Source of the DNA: CG2-30-51-40 sp041753575
Lineage (GTDB): Bacteria; Desulfobacterota; DSM-4660; Desulfatiglandales; Desulfatiglandaceae
Direction of reading: 5' to 3'
Assembly: GCA_041753575.1 (NCBI GenBank)
Contig: JBGSUA010000205.1
Span: 1 to 22,834, forward strand
Length of the DNA: 22,834 nt
The position numbers were made by a program, and so were the translations under genes. Every line of letters starts with the position of its first letter. Within the stretch, counting starts at the first letter, position 1. The notes beneath the pieces were generated by a model. That model did no database searches. It was not told the origin of the DNA and worked only from the letters and a program-made list of their open reading frames with translations. This document shows, in pieces, positions 1-7,291 of the stretch.

Positions 1-15
1 GTCAAGGTGGATGAA

Positions 16-258
16 ATGGCTGAAGCGAAAGTGAAAGGTAAGATCAAGATAGACAGGGAACGATGCAAGGGCTGTCTGCTCTGCATCGAGGTTTGCCCGA
101 ACCATCGGATCACGGTTGACGAGACCCAGAATAAGAAGGGATACACGCCTGCCAGATTCGTGGAGGAGGCAAAGGAAAATGAAAAGGGATGCACGGGATG
201 CGCGCAGTGCGCGACGGTGTGCCCAGAGGTAGCTATCGAGGTGTATCGTGCCAAGTGA
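16..258 (+). CDS. 2-oxoacid:ferredoxin oxidoreductase, ferredoxin (delta) subunit
   Basis: Small 2x[4Fe-4S] ferredoxin-type subunit that would carry electrons from the thiamine-dependent catalytic subunits to free ferredoxin. Two complete cluster motifs are visible: CKGCLLCIEVCP near residues 17-28 and CTGCAQCATVCP near residues 59-70 (counting from ATG 16), each Cx2Cx2Cx3C followed by proline. I prefer ATG 16 because AAGGTGG at 4-10 lies 5 nt upstream of it. A GTG at 7 is also in frame, and the frame is open to the window edge, so the true start could lie outside. The gene overlaps the alpha-subunit gene by 11 bp and is the first visible gene of a four-gene translationally coupled operon. 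Identity as an oxidoreductase subunit rather than a free ferredoxin rests on this context. Confidence 0.9.
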   Translation: MAEAKVKGKIKIDRERCKGCLLCIEVCPNHRITVDETQNKKGYTPARFVEEAKENEKGCTGCAQCATVCPEVAIEVYRAK

Positions 259-1339
259 AAAAAAATTGATGCGGGGATCGCATGTGGTTGGAGAGGCGGC
301 TGTGCGAGCAGGATGCCGCTTTTACGCGGGGTATCCTATTACGCCCCAGAACGAACTGCCGGAGTATCTTTCGGCAAGGATGCCCGAGGTGGGTGGGGCC
401 TTCATTCAGGGTGAAAGTGAGATTGCCTCAATCAACATGGTGCTTGGGGCCGCTTCGACAGGCGTCAGGGCCATGACTTCGTCGTCTTCTCCGGGAATTG
501 CTCTGAAACAGGAGGGCATCTCTTACATGGCGGGGCAGGAACTTCCCGCCGTCATAGTAAACATGATGAGAGGCGGCCCGGGGCTTGGAAACATAGCTCC
601 GTCCGGCGCTGATTATTTTCAGGCCACCCGGGGCGGAGGAAACGGCGATTACAGAACCCCGGTGCTCGCGCCTGCCGGATGTCAGGAGCTGGCAGACCTT
701 ACCTTTACGGCATTTGATATAGCCGACAGGTACAGGACTCCTGTTATGATCCTGGGTGACGGCCTTATGGGCCAGGTGATGGAGCCGGTGGTCTTTCCGG
801 ACCCCGTTGACCTGAAGACCCTTCCTGCAAAGGAATGGGCATTGACAGGATGCAAGGGCCGGAAGCCCAAGGCCATTTTCTCCATGCTTCTGGATCTTAA
901 TGCCCTTTACAACCACAATCTTCATCTACAGGAAAAGTATGACGAGATCACGGCCAGGGAACTCAGGTGGGACACCGCGATGACGGAGGATGCCGAGCTT
1001 CTCGTGGTGGCCTACGGGACTCCTTCAAGGATAGCTGAAAGCGCGATTGAGGAGCTGAGGGCGGAGGGCATCAAGGCGGGGCTTTTCAGGCCCATAACCC
1101 TGTGGCCCTATCCTACGATTCCCCTCAGAAAACTTGCTGCAAAGATCGGAAAGGTAGCTGTTTTTGAGTTTTCAATGGGACAGATGCTCGACGACGTTAT
1201 TATGGCGGTGGGGGAAAGGGCCGAGATATATTTCTACGGCGTCCCCGGAGGGATCATCCCCACGCCGAGCGATATAGCCCTGTTCCTGAAGTCGGCCATC
1301 AAGGGCGACGGGAAGGTGGGAAGGAGGATAGAGGCATGA
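248..1339 (+). CDS. vorB: 2-oxoacid:ferredoxin oxidoreductase alpha subunit (VorB-like)
   Basis: Pyrimidine-binding (PYR) catalytic subunit of a ferredoxin-dependent 2-oxoacid oxidoreductase, which oxidatively decarboxylates a 2-oxoacid to the acyl-CoA in the cytoplasm. The 363 residues show the PYR-domain motif GYPITPQNELPEY (about 28-40, with the conserved Thr32), the segment SSSSPGIALKQEGISYMAG (about 78-96) and a C-terminal domain beginning LLVVAYGTPSR near residue 251. These motifs resemble VorB (2-ketoisovalerate-type) more than pyruvate enzymes, but the true substrate (branched-chain 2-oxoacid or 2-oxoglutarate) cannot be settled from sequence alone. Start is GTG 248, with GAGGTG at 238-243; an in-frame ATG at 269 is an alternative. 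It overlaps the ferredoxin gene upstream and, by ATGA, the beta gene downstream. Confidence 0.92.
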   Translation: MPSEKKLMRGSHVVGEAAVRAGCRFYAGYPITPQNELPEYLSARMPEVGGAFIQGESEIASINMVLGAASTGVRAMTSSSSPGIALKQEGISYMAGQELPAVIVNMMRGGPGLGNIAPSGADYFQATRGGGNGDYRTPVLAPAGCQELADLTFTAFDIADRYRTPVMILGDGLMGQVMEPVVFPDPVDLKTLPAKEWALTGCKGRKPKAIFSMLLDLNALYNHNLHLQEKYDEITARELRWDTAMTEDAELLVVAYGTPSRIAESAIEELRAEGIKAGLFRPITLWPYPTIPLRKLAAKIGKVAVFEFSMGQMLDDVIMAVGERAEIYFYGVPGGIIPTPSDIALFLKSAIKGDGKVGRRIEA

Positions 1340-2109
1340 GCGCGGATGCTGCATTCAAGAAGGTCTTTGGCAGGCCCGAATCTCTTAAGGATAACTACAC
1401 GCACTATTGCCCGGGCTGCGGGCATTCCGTAGCTCACAGGCTTGTAGCGGAGTGCCTTGATGAGCTTGGGCTGAGAGAGAATACCATAGGCGTTCCACCC
1501 GTGGGGTGCGCGGTTCTTGCCTATAACTATTTCAACTTCGATATGATCGAGGCCCCTCACGGAAGGGCTCTAGCGGTTGCGACAGGCATCAAAAGGACAA
1601 ATCCCGATAAGTTCGTGCTCACCTATCAGGGAGACGGAGATCTGGCTGCCATCGGAACCGCGGAGACAATACATGCCGCAAACAGGGGTGAAAAGATAAG
1701 CGCCATATTTATAAACAACGCCATTTACGGGATGACGGGCGGCCAGATGGCCCCCACGACCCTACTGGGACAGGAGGCAACCACCGCGCCCGGGGGAAGG
1801 GATTCAAGCCTTCACGGGAATCCCATAGATATCTCGGCCATGATTGCCGTGAGCAACGGCGTGGTCTATGTCGAGAGGTGCTCTCTTGCCTCCCTCAAAC
1901 ATATCAGGCAGGCCAAGAAGGCTATCAAGAAATGCTTTCAGGTCCAGTTGGACAAACTGGGATTCGGGCTTGTGGAACTCCTCTCACCATGCCCGACCAA
2001 CTGGAAGCTTTCGCCCAAGGAGGCATGGGCGTGGGTGAATGAGGTGATGGTAAAGGTCTATCCCCTCGGAGTAATCAAAGACACGACAGGCTACGAGGAC
2101 AAAAAATGA
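1336..2109 (+). CDS. 2-oxoacid:ferredoxin oxidoreductase beta subunit (TPP-binding)
   Basis: Thiamine pyrophosphate-binding catalytic subunit that pairs with the upstream alpha subunit. Visible landmarks in 257 residues: CPGCGH (25-30), which with Cys58 in PPVGC supplies cysteines typical of a [4Fe-4S] cluster; the TPP/Mg motif GDGD (99-102) continuing to NNAIYGMTGGQMAPTT (about 127-142); and a C-terminal segment LLSPCPTNW about two-thirds along. Length fits stand-alone beta subunits of the KorB/VorA type. ATG 1336 overlaps the alpha stop codon (ATGA), and its own end overlaps the gamma start in the same way, indicating translational coupling. The naming (kor or vor) depends on substrate, which is not determined. 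Confidence 0.93.
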   Translation: MSADAAFKKVFGRPESLKDNYTHYCPGCGHSVAHRLVAECLDELGLRENTIGVPPVGCAVLAYNYFNFDMIEAPHGRALAVATGIKRTNPDKFVLTYQGDGDLAAIGTAETIHAANRGEKISAIFINNAIYGMTGGQMAPTTLLGQEATTAPGGRDSSLHGNPIDISAMIAVSNGVVYVERCSLASLKHIRQAKKAIKKCFQVQLDKLGFGLVELLSPCPTNWKLSPKEAWAWVNEVMVKVYPLGVIKDTTGYEDKK

Positions 2110-2648
2110 TCAAGAGAACTCTATTTGCGGGTTTCGGCGGACAGGGCGTATTGCTCATGGGGTATGTGCTGAGCCACGGCGCCATGCACCGGAGGCTCAA
2201 TGTGACCTATTTTCCTTCCTACGGGGCTGAGATGCGGGGAGGCACCGCCAACTGCACGGTAACGCTGTCGGACAAGAAGATCGCATCCCCTGTGGCGTCA
2301 AATCCCGACATGTTTGTGGCAATGAACTATCCGTCTCTGGAGAAATTCGAGAAGGCGGTTGCCAAAGGCGGGCTGATATTTCTGAACACCACCCTGATCA
2401 AGGAGGAAGTATCCAGAAAGGATGTTGAGGTCATAAAGGTTCCAACACTCGAACTGGCCAAGGAGGCGGGCTCGGACCGGGCCATCAACATGGTCATGAT
2501 AGGCGCCCTTTGCGCCAAAAGCGGCCTTCTTTCGCTTGAAGACACGGTTGCGGGCATGAAGGCGGCCCTTAAAGGAAAAGAAAAATTCTTCCCCTTGAAC
2601 CGTAAGGGTATCGAGAGGGGTTTTGCATTCATCGCAGACGGAAAGTAA
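2106..2648 (+). CDS. 2-oxoacid:ferredoxin oxidoreductase gamma subunit
   Basis: Gamma subunit of the 2-oxoacid:ferredoxin oxidoreductase, the domain thought to contribute to CoA handling and complex assembly. The 180-residue protein begins with the diagnostic glycine loop FAGFGGQGVLLMG (7-19), followed by SYGAEMRGGTANC (about 39-51) typical of this family, and continues as a Rossmann-like alpha/beta fold. ATG 2106 overlaps the beta-subunit stop by 4 bp. It is the last gene of the operon: no further same-strand gene follows closely and a GC-rich hairpin starts 11 bp after the stop. All four subunits of a heterotetrameric enzyme are therefore present and intact. Confidence 0.92.
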   Translation: MIKRTLFAGFGGQGVLLMGYVLSHGAMHRRLNVTYFPSYGAEMRGGTANCTVTLSDKKIASPVASNPDMFVAMNYPSLEKFEKAVAKGGLIFLNTTLIKEEVSRKDVEVIKVPTLELAKEAGSDRAINMVMIGALCAKSGLLSLEDTVAGMKAALKGKEKFFPLNRKGIERGFAFIADGK

Positions 2649-2658
2649 TCCTGCCAAC

Positions 2659-2686
2659 AAGGCCTCCGTGTAATTTCGGGGGCCTT
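2659..2686 (+). terminator. hairpin terminator after the oxidoreductase operon
   Basis: AAGGCCTCCG at 2659-2668 pairs with CGGGGGCCTT at 2677-2686 (10 bp with one G-U, 8-nt loop), 11 bp after the gamma stop codon. The following U-tract is short (TTT then CCC), so termination may be partial or Rho-assisted. Confidence 0.6.
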
Positions 2687-2721
2687 TCCCAATATAAAAT
2701 CTAAAAAATCCTTTCGTATCT

Positions 2722-2822
2722 TCTCAATAAATCGGGGGGACTGTTTTTCCAGCGATATTTCTGGGTTCCAGCTTTAGCTGGAATGACAAGGAAGTGGGTG
2801 GGTTTCCCCCTAATTATTGAGA
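2722..2822. repeat. MITE-like element with terminal inverted repeats and central palindrome
   Basis: The left end TCTCAATAAATCGGGGGGA (2722-2740) is matched by the reverse complement of the right end (2803-2822) at about 16 of 19 positions. In the centre, TTCCAGCT and AGCTGGAA form a perfect 8-bp stem with a 2-nt loop (2766-2783). There is no coding potential. The length, TIRs and palindrome fit a non-autonomous miniature element or REP-type dispersed repeat; only one copy is in this window, so dispersion is inferred. Confidence 0.5.
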
Positions 2823-2851
2823 GGTTACATCCTTTCCACCGTTAAACATCC

Positions 2852-2881
2852 TTGATTGCCTATGAGTAAAGTGGATACAAT
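2852..2881 (+). promoter_or_regulatory. probable sigma70-type promoter for mazEF
   Basis: TTGATT (2852-2857) and TACAAT (2876-2881) are separated by 18 nt and lie 26 bp before the antitoxin start. The overlapping palindromes TACGTA and CGTACG at 2887-2894, just past the -10 box, could serve as an operator for MazE autoregulation; this is inference. Confidence 0.45.
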
Positions 2882-2907
2882 GTTATTACGTACGGAGGGG
2901 CACTTAA

Positions 2908-3162
2908 ATGAAATCCAAGATAGTCAGGATAGGTAATTCCAGGGGAATTAGGATACCCAAGCCGTTGATAGAGCAGGCTGGGCTATCAGTAGATGTAGAG
3001 ATACAGGTCGAAGGAAACCGTCTCATAATCGGGCCGGCGAGTCGTCCGCGCGCCGGATGGGATGAGGCATTTAAGGAAATGGCAAGAATGGGAGATGATC
3101 TTTTACTTCAAGGCGATGAAAATATTCCTACGGACTGGGAAGAGGTCGAGTGGGAATGGTGA
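2908..3162 (+). CDS. mazE: MazE-type antitoxin (AbrB/SpoVT fold)
   Basis: Antitoxin of a type II toxin-antitoxin pair. The 84-residue protein has an N-terminal swapped-hairpin DNA-binding domain of AbrB/MazE type: KIVRIGNSRGIRIPKPLI at residues 4-21, then VDVEIQVEGNRLII (about 28-41). The acidic, Trp-rich C-terminus (DWEEVEWEW) is the kind of tail that threads into the MazF active-site groove. ATG 2908 has a strong ribosome site, GGAGGGG at 2894-2900, 7 nt upstream. The coding region overlaps the toxin gene, as is usual for such operons. Expected regulation is autorepression by antitoxin and toxin-antitoxin complex at the promoter just upstream. Confidence 0.9.
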   Translation: MKSKIVRIGNSRGIRIPKPLIEQAGLSVDVEIQVEGNRLIIGPASRPRAGWDEAFKEMARMGDDLLLQGDENIPTDWEEVEWEW

Positions 3163-3479
3163 TTGATCGCTTGGATGTTTATCTTGTTAACCTTGACCCC
3201 ACCGTCGGCCATGAAATCAGAAAGATGCGGCCTTGTGTGGTCATATCTCCCAATGACATGAATCACCATATAGGCACCGTCATAGTTGCCCCCATGACGA
3301 CGAAGGGAAGGCCTTATCCTACAAGAATCGAATGCAGTTTTCAGGGAAAGACAGGCCATATCGTCCTGGACCAGATCAGGACGGTTGACTCGGTTCGCCT
3401 TGTCCGCAAATTGGGGAAAATAGACCTTGAGACTTCCGCCGCGGCGCTCTCCGTTTTGCAGGATATGTTTTCCGAGTGA
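3156..3479 (+). CDS. mazF: MazF-type mRNA interferase toxin
   Basis: Ribosome-independent endoribonuclease toxin of the MazF/PemK family. The 107-residue protein keeps the family landmarks: DVYLVNLDPTVGHEIRKMRPCVVIS near the N-terminus (the conserved Arg before PCVVIS), VIVAPMTT with the conserved Thr, and HIVLDQIRTVDSVRL. No lesion is visible, so it should be active if expressed without antitoxin. Start choice is uncertain: ATG 3156 has GGGAAGAGG at 3137-3145 as ribosome site with 10 nt spacing, while an in-frame GTG at 3150 adds two residues with 4 nt spacing. Both overlap the antitoxin gene, so translation is probably coupled. The pair is convergent with the surface-protein genes on the other strand. 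Confidence 0.9.
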   Translation: MVIDRLDVYLVNLDPTVGHEIRKMRPCVVISPNDMNHHIGTVIVAPMTTKGRPYPTRIECSFQGKTGHIVLDQIRTVDSVRLVRKLGKIDLETSAAALSVLQDMFSE

Positions 3480-3617
3480 TAACCCCGAAAGGACATGGCC
3501 CAAAGGCCACCCCCAGTCATGAAAATTCATCAGGGGCTGGATCGCTATCTGAGGGATCGAGAAGTTTTCCTCCCCCTGTTCGGGGGAGGGTTGGCTTGGG
3601 GGGGCAATGCATGCCCG
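3480..3617. other. intergenic stretch with small hairpins after mazF
   Basis: No credible gene. A short hairpin TGGCC-CAAA-GGCCA (3496-3509) follows the mazF stop, and a stronger perfect stem CCTCCCCC/GGGGGAGG with loop TGTTC lies at 3569-3589. The second could terminate transcription from either strand, but neither side has a real U-tract. The second hairpin sits in the same position relative to the 3618-3692 gene fragment as the 7244-7280 hairpin does relative to the giant lipoprotein stop. Confidence 0.4.
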
Positions 3618-3692
3618 TCATGGTGCAGTGAAAGGCGATGCGGGCTGTTCGCAGGCATCTTCCTCGGCAAATGGCAGCTTTTCTGCCTGGTC
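3618..3692 (-). pseudogene. remnant 3' end of a second giant Ig-like surface-protein gene
   Basis: Read on the minus strand this encodes DQAEK followed by LPFAEEDACEQPASPFTAP and a TGA stop at 3618-3620. The giant lipoprotein ends LPFAEEDACSLPASPFTAP-stop. At DNA level about 57 bases align with roughly 8 differences. The differences in the last codons (Ser, Pro, Phe, Thr) are synonymous, so the copy diverged while still under protein selection. No start codon or upstream homology is visible beyond about 20 codons. It lies about 55 bp after the stop of the 3747-7124 gene, so it may be the original 3' end of that gene or of another paralogue. Confidence 0.75.
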
Positions 3693-3746
3693 TGAGAAAG
3701 GCCGGGCGGGTCTAATTTTCACATAAGCTGTCCTAGTACAATACGT

Positions 3747-6700
3747 TTACTGCATTTCTACAGGCCCGCTCGCGATCAATATTGTCACATGTGCAGGAAT
3801 GGTAATGGCCTCTCCGTAGCCGCCCTTGAACACCTTTACAAGCGCTGCCGGGTTTGACTGGGAGACGGCATGGTTGATACCTTCCTGAATGGAAGAAAAG
3901 CATTGACAACCTTCCATGCAGTCGGAACAGGTCCCTGTCGCCTCCACGCAGACGACCAAAGGAAAGGATTCCCCGGAAAGGGGATTGGAGCCGGCAAGCC
4001 TTTCATCCTGGTCAGAATAACTGTCCCCGTCGGTATCCCAGTCCGTGGGATCTGTTTCGCCGGGATCTCTTACGCCGTTTCGGTTGGTATCCTCATCTCC
4101 GTCGCTTAATCCATCTCCGTCAGTATCCCTTTTGCGGGGGTCGGATTCGCCGGGATCAACCGTACCGTTTTTGTTTAGATCCTCGATGCCGTCGGCCAGG
4201 CCGTCTCCGTCCGTATCGGATGCACAAGGATCTGTTTCATTTGAATCCACCTCGCCGTCGCGGTCCGTATCTTCTATTCCGTCCAGTAAGCCGTCATTGT
4301 CGGTGTCGGAGTCAGCCGGATCTGTGCATCCGGTATTTTCAAGGTTGTCAGGCAGGCCGTCTCCGTCCGTGTCGGGCACTGAGATGACAAATGTTTCCGA
4401 GGCCGTATCTTCGCCATCGCTAACGGTGACCGTGATGTTTGCGGTCCCTGAAATGCCCTTTGCCGGTGTCACGGTGACGGTGCGAGATGAATTAGTCCCC
4501 CCTGGAAGGATGTTCTGGACCGGCGCCAGGATGCCGTCCGATGATGATACTGTAACTGTCAAGGCGGCCGGAGCCGTTTCCGAGTCATAGATCGTAAATC
4601 CGATGGCTCCGGTTGATAAACCTGCGGCCAGTATCTGATCGGGGATGTCTGAGATGCCGGGAGGGAAGTTCCTTATATAAAATATGTAGGCGGAGCCCGA
4701 GGAAGAAACAATTGCGTAGTCCCCGGAAATTCCGACTGATTTGCCGAACCAGGCTCCTTTTGATGGATCGCTCGCGGGCAGTCTTGCGGTCTGGGTCATG
4801 CTGGTCCACCCCGCAATGGGTTTTCTGAAAAGAGCAGCGGATCCCGAGTTACTTGAATACCCCAGATTATCGTCTCCAGGGATTCCTGCTATAGCGGAAC
4901 CTCCACAGATATCCACCGATGCGCCCAGTTCGCTGTATTGTTCTCTGGGATTTTCGGTAAGCTTGGCCTTCTGGGTCGCCTCCGGCCATCCTTCCTCGCC
5001 TTTTCCGAACAGGTAGGCCGCGCCTCTATAACTCCCGGAATAATCACCCCTGGCCCCTACAATGGCCAGCTCACCTGAGATGCTCACGGATCCTCCGAAA
5101 TACTCGTTCGTTCCGGGGTCACCGGAGCGCAGTCTGACAGTCTCAGTCATGTCAGACCACCCCTCTTGAGGTTTCTGGAAGACATAGGCCGCGCCTTCGT
5201 AAGAATAGTTATCGTATTTCCAGGGGGCTCCAACGATAACCGTATCCCCGGATATTCCCACGCTGTCTCCAAAGTAGTTGGAGGATGTCCCATCGCTTGC
5301 TTTGAGCTTTGCCACCTGGTTCCATCCAGTCTCCGTTCTTTCAAAGACATACGCGGAACCCGATGAGTTGCCTTTATCATCATCTCCTGGAGCGCCCACG
5401 ACGGCATTGTTTCCCGAAATTGCTACGGCCCCTCCGAAGAAATCGCCGGCAACAGTGTCGTCTCCAAAGAGCCTGGCTGTCTCGGACATGTCCGTCCATC
5501 CTGAGGCGGGTCTTTCAAAGATGCAGGCCATTCCGGCGGAACTTCCCCGCTCGTTTACCCATCTTCCTCCAGCGATTGCATAGTTCCCTGATATGTCAAC
5601 TGACCAGCCGTAGATATTGTCGTATCCTGCGTTGCCGGCGGTAAGCCTGGCCCGCTGTATCCATTCTTCCCCGGAACGCTCAAATATATAAGCGCAACTG
5701 CTGCTCTCCCCAGTGGTGCCGACAATGGCGAAATCTCCGTCTATGGCCACCGAAGAGCCGAAATGATCTTCTGATGCATCTTCCGGAGGTGCCAGCTTCC
5801 ACTCAGGCCGAGTCCCTGTACCGGCCAGAGACGCACTGAAGCTCGTTTGAAATGAATCCAGGAAGGCCGTCAAGGATGATGTTTTAGAGCCCATTGAAGC
5901 AGGCCGGAAGCGCGCGGAAACCGTCCTGCCTTCGTTGTGAGCCAGTGAAAAGCCTCCGCCGCCTGATGTGACTTCGAATTCACCGGCGTTCGGTCCGGTC
6001 AGTGATATGGAACCGGCGGCTATACCGCCACCCTGATTTGTCACGCTGAATGAGACTTCATCGCTTGAAGTGAAGACCATCGTTTTTCCAAAGTCATGGC
6101 TCGCGGGAGTGTAAACAAGGGAAGGCAACCCTTCTGATTGCCGCACTTCCAGGCCCAGAGGGCTATTGCCAGCGCCATCGGCTGTCACTGTCAGGACGCC
6201 TGCCCGGGAAGGAATTCCGTAGTTTGGTTCAAAGGCAACCGTTATTATGCCGCTGCCTGTGCCGGAGCTCTTTCCGGTGATGGAAAGCCAGGGCGAGGAT
6301 GGGCTGACCGCGGCAGCCCATGACAGCGTGCCTGTGCCTGTATTGGATATCGCGAAGGTGGCAGTGCCGCCGCCCGCGGACACGTCTCGGTAGATAGGCT
6401 CAGCCGAAAGGATGGGATGAGTTGCGTTGCCGGTTATTGGGGCGGCGATGTCGTTGGCCGGAGGAATGCCGTCAGCGGTGAGGAGCGCGGTCTTCTGGCC
6501 CGTAACTGTCGGCTTGAATCTCACCGATATCTGTCTGCCTTGATCGTGGGCCAACGAGAAGCTTCCTCCTCCCGCGGTTATCTCAAATTGACTGCTGTCC
6601 GCGCCGGTCAGGGAGATGGTACCAGTGGCAAGTCCCCCTCCTTTATTGGTTATGGAAAAGACAAATGGGCTGCCTTCTGTGTTAATGGCCTGCTCTCCAA

Positions 6701-7124
6701 AGTCTCGGCTCATCGGCTCCATATAGAGCACTGGCGGAGCGCCGAACGAGGCGGTCCAGGTCCCGTTTCCGTATCCCATGTAGCCATCGCGATAGCGCCA
6801 GGTGCCGTTGCAGGTTGTTGCAGTCGTGAAGGTCCCGGATAATTCGAAGGATGGACCGGTATAAGAGAAGCTGTTGCCGCTTATCGGCAGGCCGAAGGTT
6901 ATCACGTTCTCGAAGCACCCGAAGCCCCCCGCGCCTCCTGAAAGGCATATGAGGCTCTGGAAATTCTGAACAGAATTGTCACTGACTGCAAAGTACACTC
7001 CGCCGCCCTCATTTGTCACCCCCGCCCACTCACCCTGGTTTTGCCCATGGGCAGGAGCTGCAATAACAGGAACGCAGAACATTACGGCAAGGAGCAGTTT
7101 GAACAAAGGAAACCTTATACTCAT
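3747..7124 (-). CDS. secreted FG-GAP propeller / thrombospondin type-3 repeat protein
   Basis: Large exported protein (1125 residues), probably cell-surface or extracellular, with calcium-binding and adhesion-type domains. Order (approximate residues): Sec signal peptide 1-27; unassigned domain ~30-125; choice-of-anchor-D Ig-like domain ~135-230; BACON-like domain ~238-330; second choice-of-anchor-D domain ~340-435; seven FG-GAP blades ~445-815, each with a core like FGxSVxISGxxAIVG; cadherin-like Ig domain ~820-915; Asp-rich DTDGDG calcium repeats ~917-1045; a Cys-rich linker; and a final ~50 residues (SIQEGINHAV, VKVFKGGYGEAI) resembling only the first coils of a right-handed beta-helix. 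ATG 7124 is chosen over an in-frame TTG at 7172 because it starts the signal peptide and has GGGGGA upstream. The beta-helix appears cut short. No enzyme motif is seen; function unknown. Confidence 0.85.
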   Translation of the reverse strand: MSIRFPLFKLLLAVMFCVPVIAAPAHGQNQGEWAGVTNEGGGVYFAVSDNSVQNFQSLICLSGGAGGFGCFENVITFGLPISGNSFSYTGPSFELSGTFTTATTCNGTWRYRDGYMGYGNGTWTASFGAPPVLYMEPMSRDFGEQAINTEGSPFVFSITNKGGGLATGTISLTGADSSQFEITAGGGSFSLAHDQGRQISVRFKPTVTGQKTALLTADGIPPANDIAAPITGNATHPILSAEPIYRDVSAGGGTATFAISNTGTGTLSWAAAVSPSSPWLSITGKSSGTGSGIITVAFEPNYGIPSRAGVLTVTADGAGNSPLGLEVRQSEGLPSLVYTPASHDFGKTMVFTSSDEVSFSVTNQGGGIAAGSISLTGPNAGEFEVTSGGGGFSLAHNEGRTVSARFRPASMGSKTSSLTAFLDSFQTSFSASLAGTGTRPEWKLAPPEDASEDHFGSSVAIDGDFAIVGTTGESSSCAYIFERSGEEWIQRARLTAGNAGYDNIYGWSVDISGNYAIAGGRWVNERGSSAGMACIFERPASGWTDMSETARLFGDDTVAGDFFGGAVAISGNNAVVGAPGDDDKGNSSGSAYVFERTETGWNQVAKLKASDGTSSNYFGDSVGISGDTVIVGAPWKYDNYSYEGAAYVFQKPQEGWSDMTETVRLRSGDPGTNEYFGGSVSISGELAIVGARGDYSGSYRGAAYLFGKGEEGWPEATQKAKLTENPREQYSELGASVDICGGSAIAGIPGDDNLGYSSNSGSAALFRKPIAGWTSMTQTARLPASDPSKGAWFGKSVGISGDYAIVSSSGSAYIFYIRNFPPGISDIPDQILAAGLSTGAIGFTIYDSETAPAALTVTVSSSDGILAPVQNILPGGTNSSRTVTVTPAKGISGTANITVTVSDGEDTASETFVISVPDTDGDGLPDNLENTGCTDPADSDTDNDGLLDGIEDTDRDGEVDSNETDPCASDTDGDGLADGIEDLNKNGTVDPGESDPRKRDTDGDGLSDGDEDTNRNGVRDPGETDPTDWDTDGDSYSDQDERLAGSNPLSGESFPLVVCVEATGTCSDCMEGCQCFSSIQEGINHAVSQSNPAALVKVFKGGYGEAITIPAHVTILIASGPVEMQ

Positions 7125-7243
7125 TAAAGTGAAATCCCCCAATATCCCGTGATTGAATGGATAGCATCCCAAATTCCCAAATAGGTGCCTTCCAATATCA
7201 TATAGTGAGAGTTGAATTCCAGGGCTAAAAGCCTTGCGGGAGG

Positions 7244-7280
7244 GGGGCCGGGGTTCCCCTCAGGGGGAAGCCCCGGCCCC
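7244..7280 (-). terminator. GC-rich hairpin downstream of the giant lipoprotein gene
   Basis: On the plus strand GGGGCCGGGGTTCCCC (7244-7259) and GGGGGAAGCCCCGGCCCC (7263-7280) form a stem of about 16 bp with a 3-nt loop and one bulge. It starts 12 bp after the giant gene's stop codon (minus strand) and no T-tract follows, so it may act as a weak terminator or an mRNA 3'-end stabiliser rather than a classical intrinsic terminator. The remaining ~120 bp to the next gene start must contain that gene's promoter, but I could not pick convincing hexamers. Confidence 0.55.
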
Positions 7281-7291
7281 ACCAGAAATCC

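Noticed and set aside
3495..3695. 66-residue plus-strand open frame after mazF
   Set aside because: It covers hairpins and the opposite-strand gene fragment, has no ribosome site or family features.
3729..3740. TGTCCTAGTACA quasi-palindrome downstream of the propeller gene
   Set aside because: A single 12-bp imperfect palindrome in a gap after gene ends; no partner site or repeat, so no support for an operator or attachment site.
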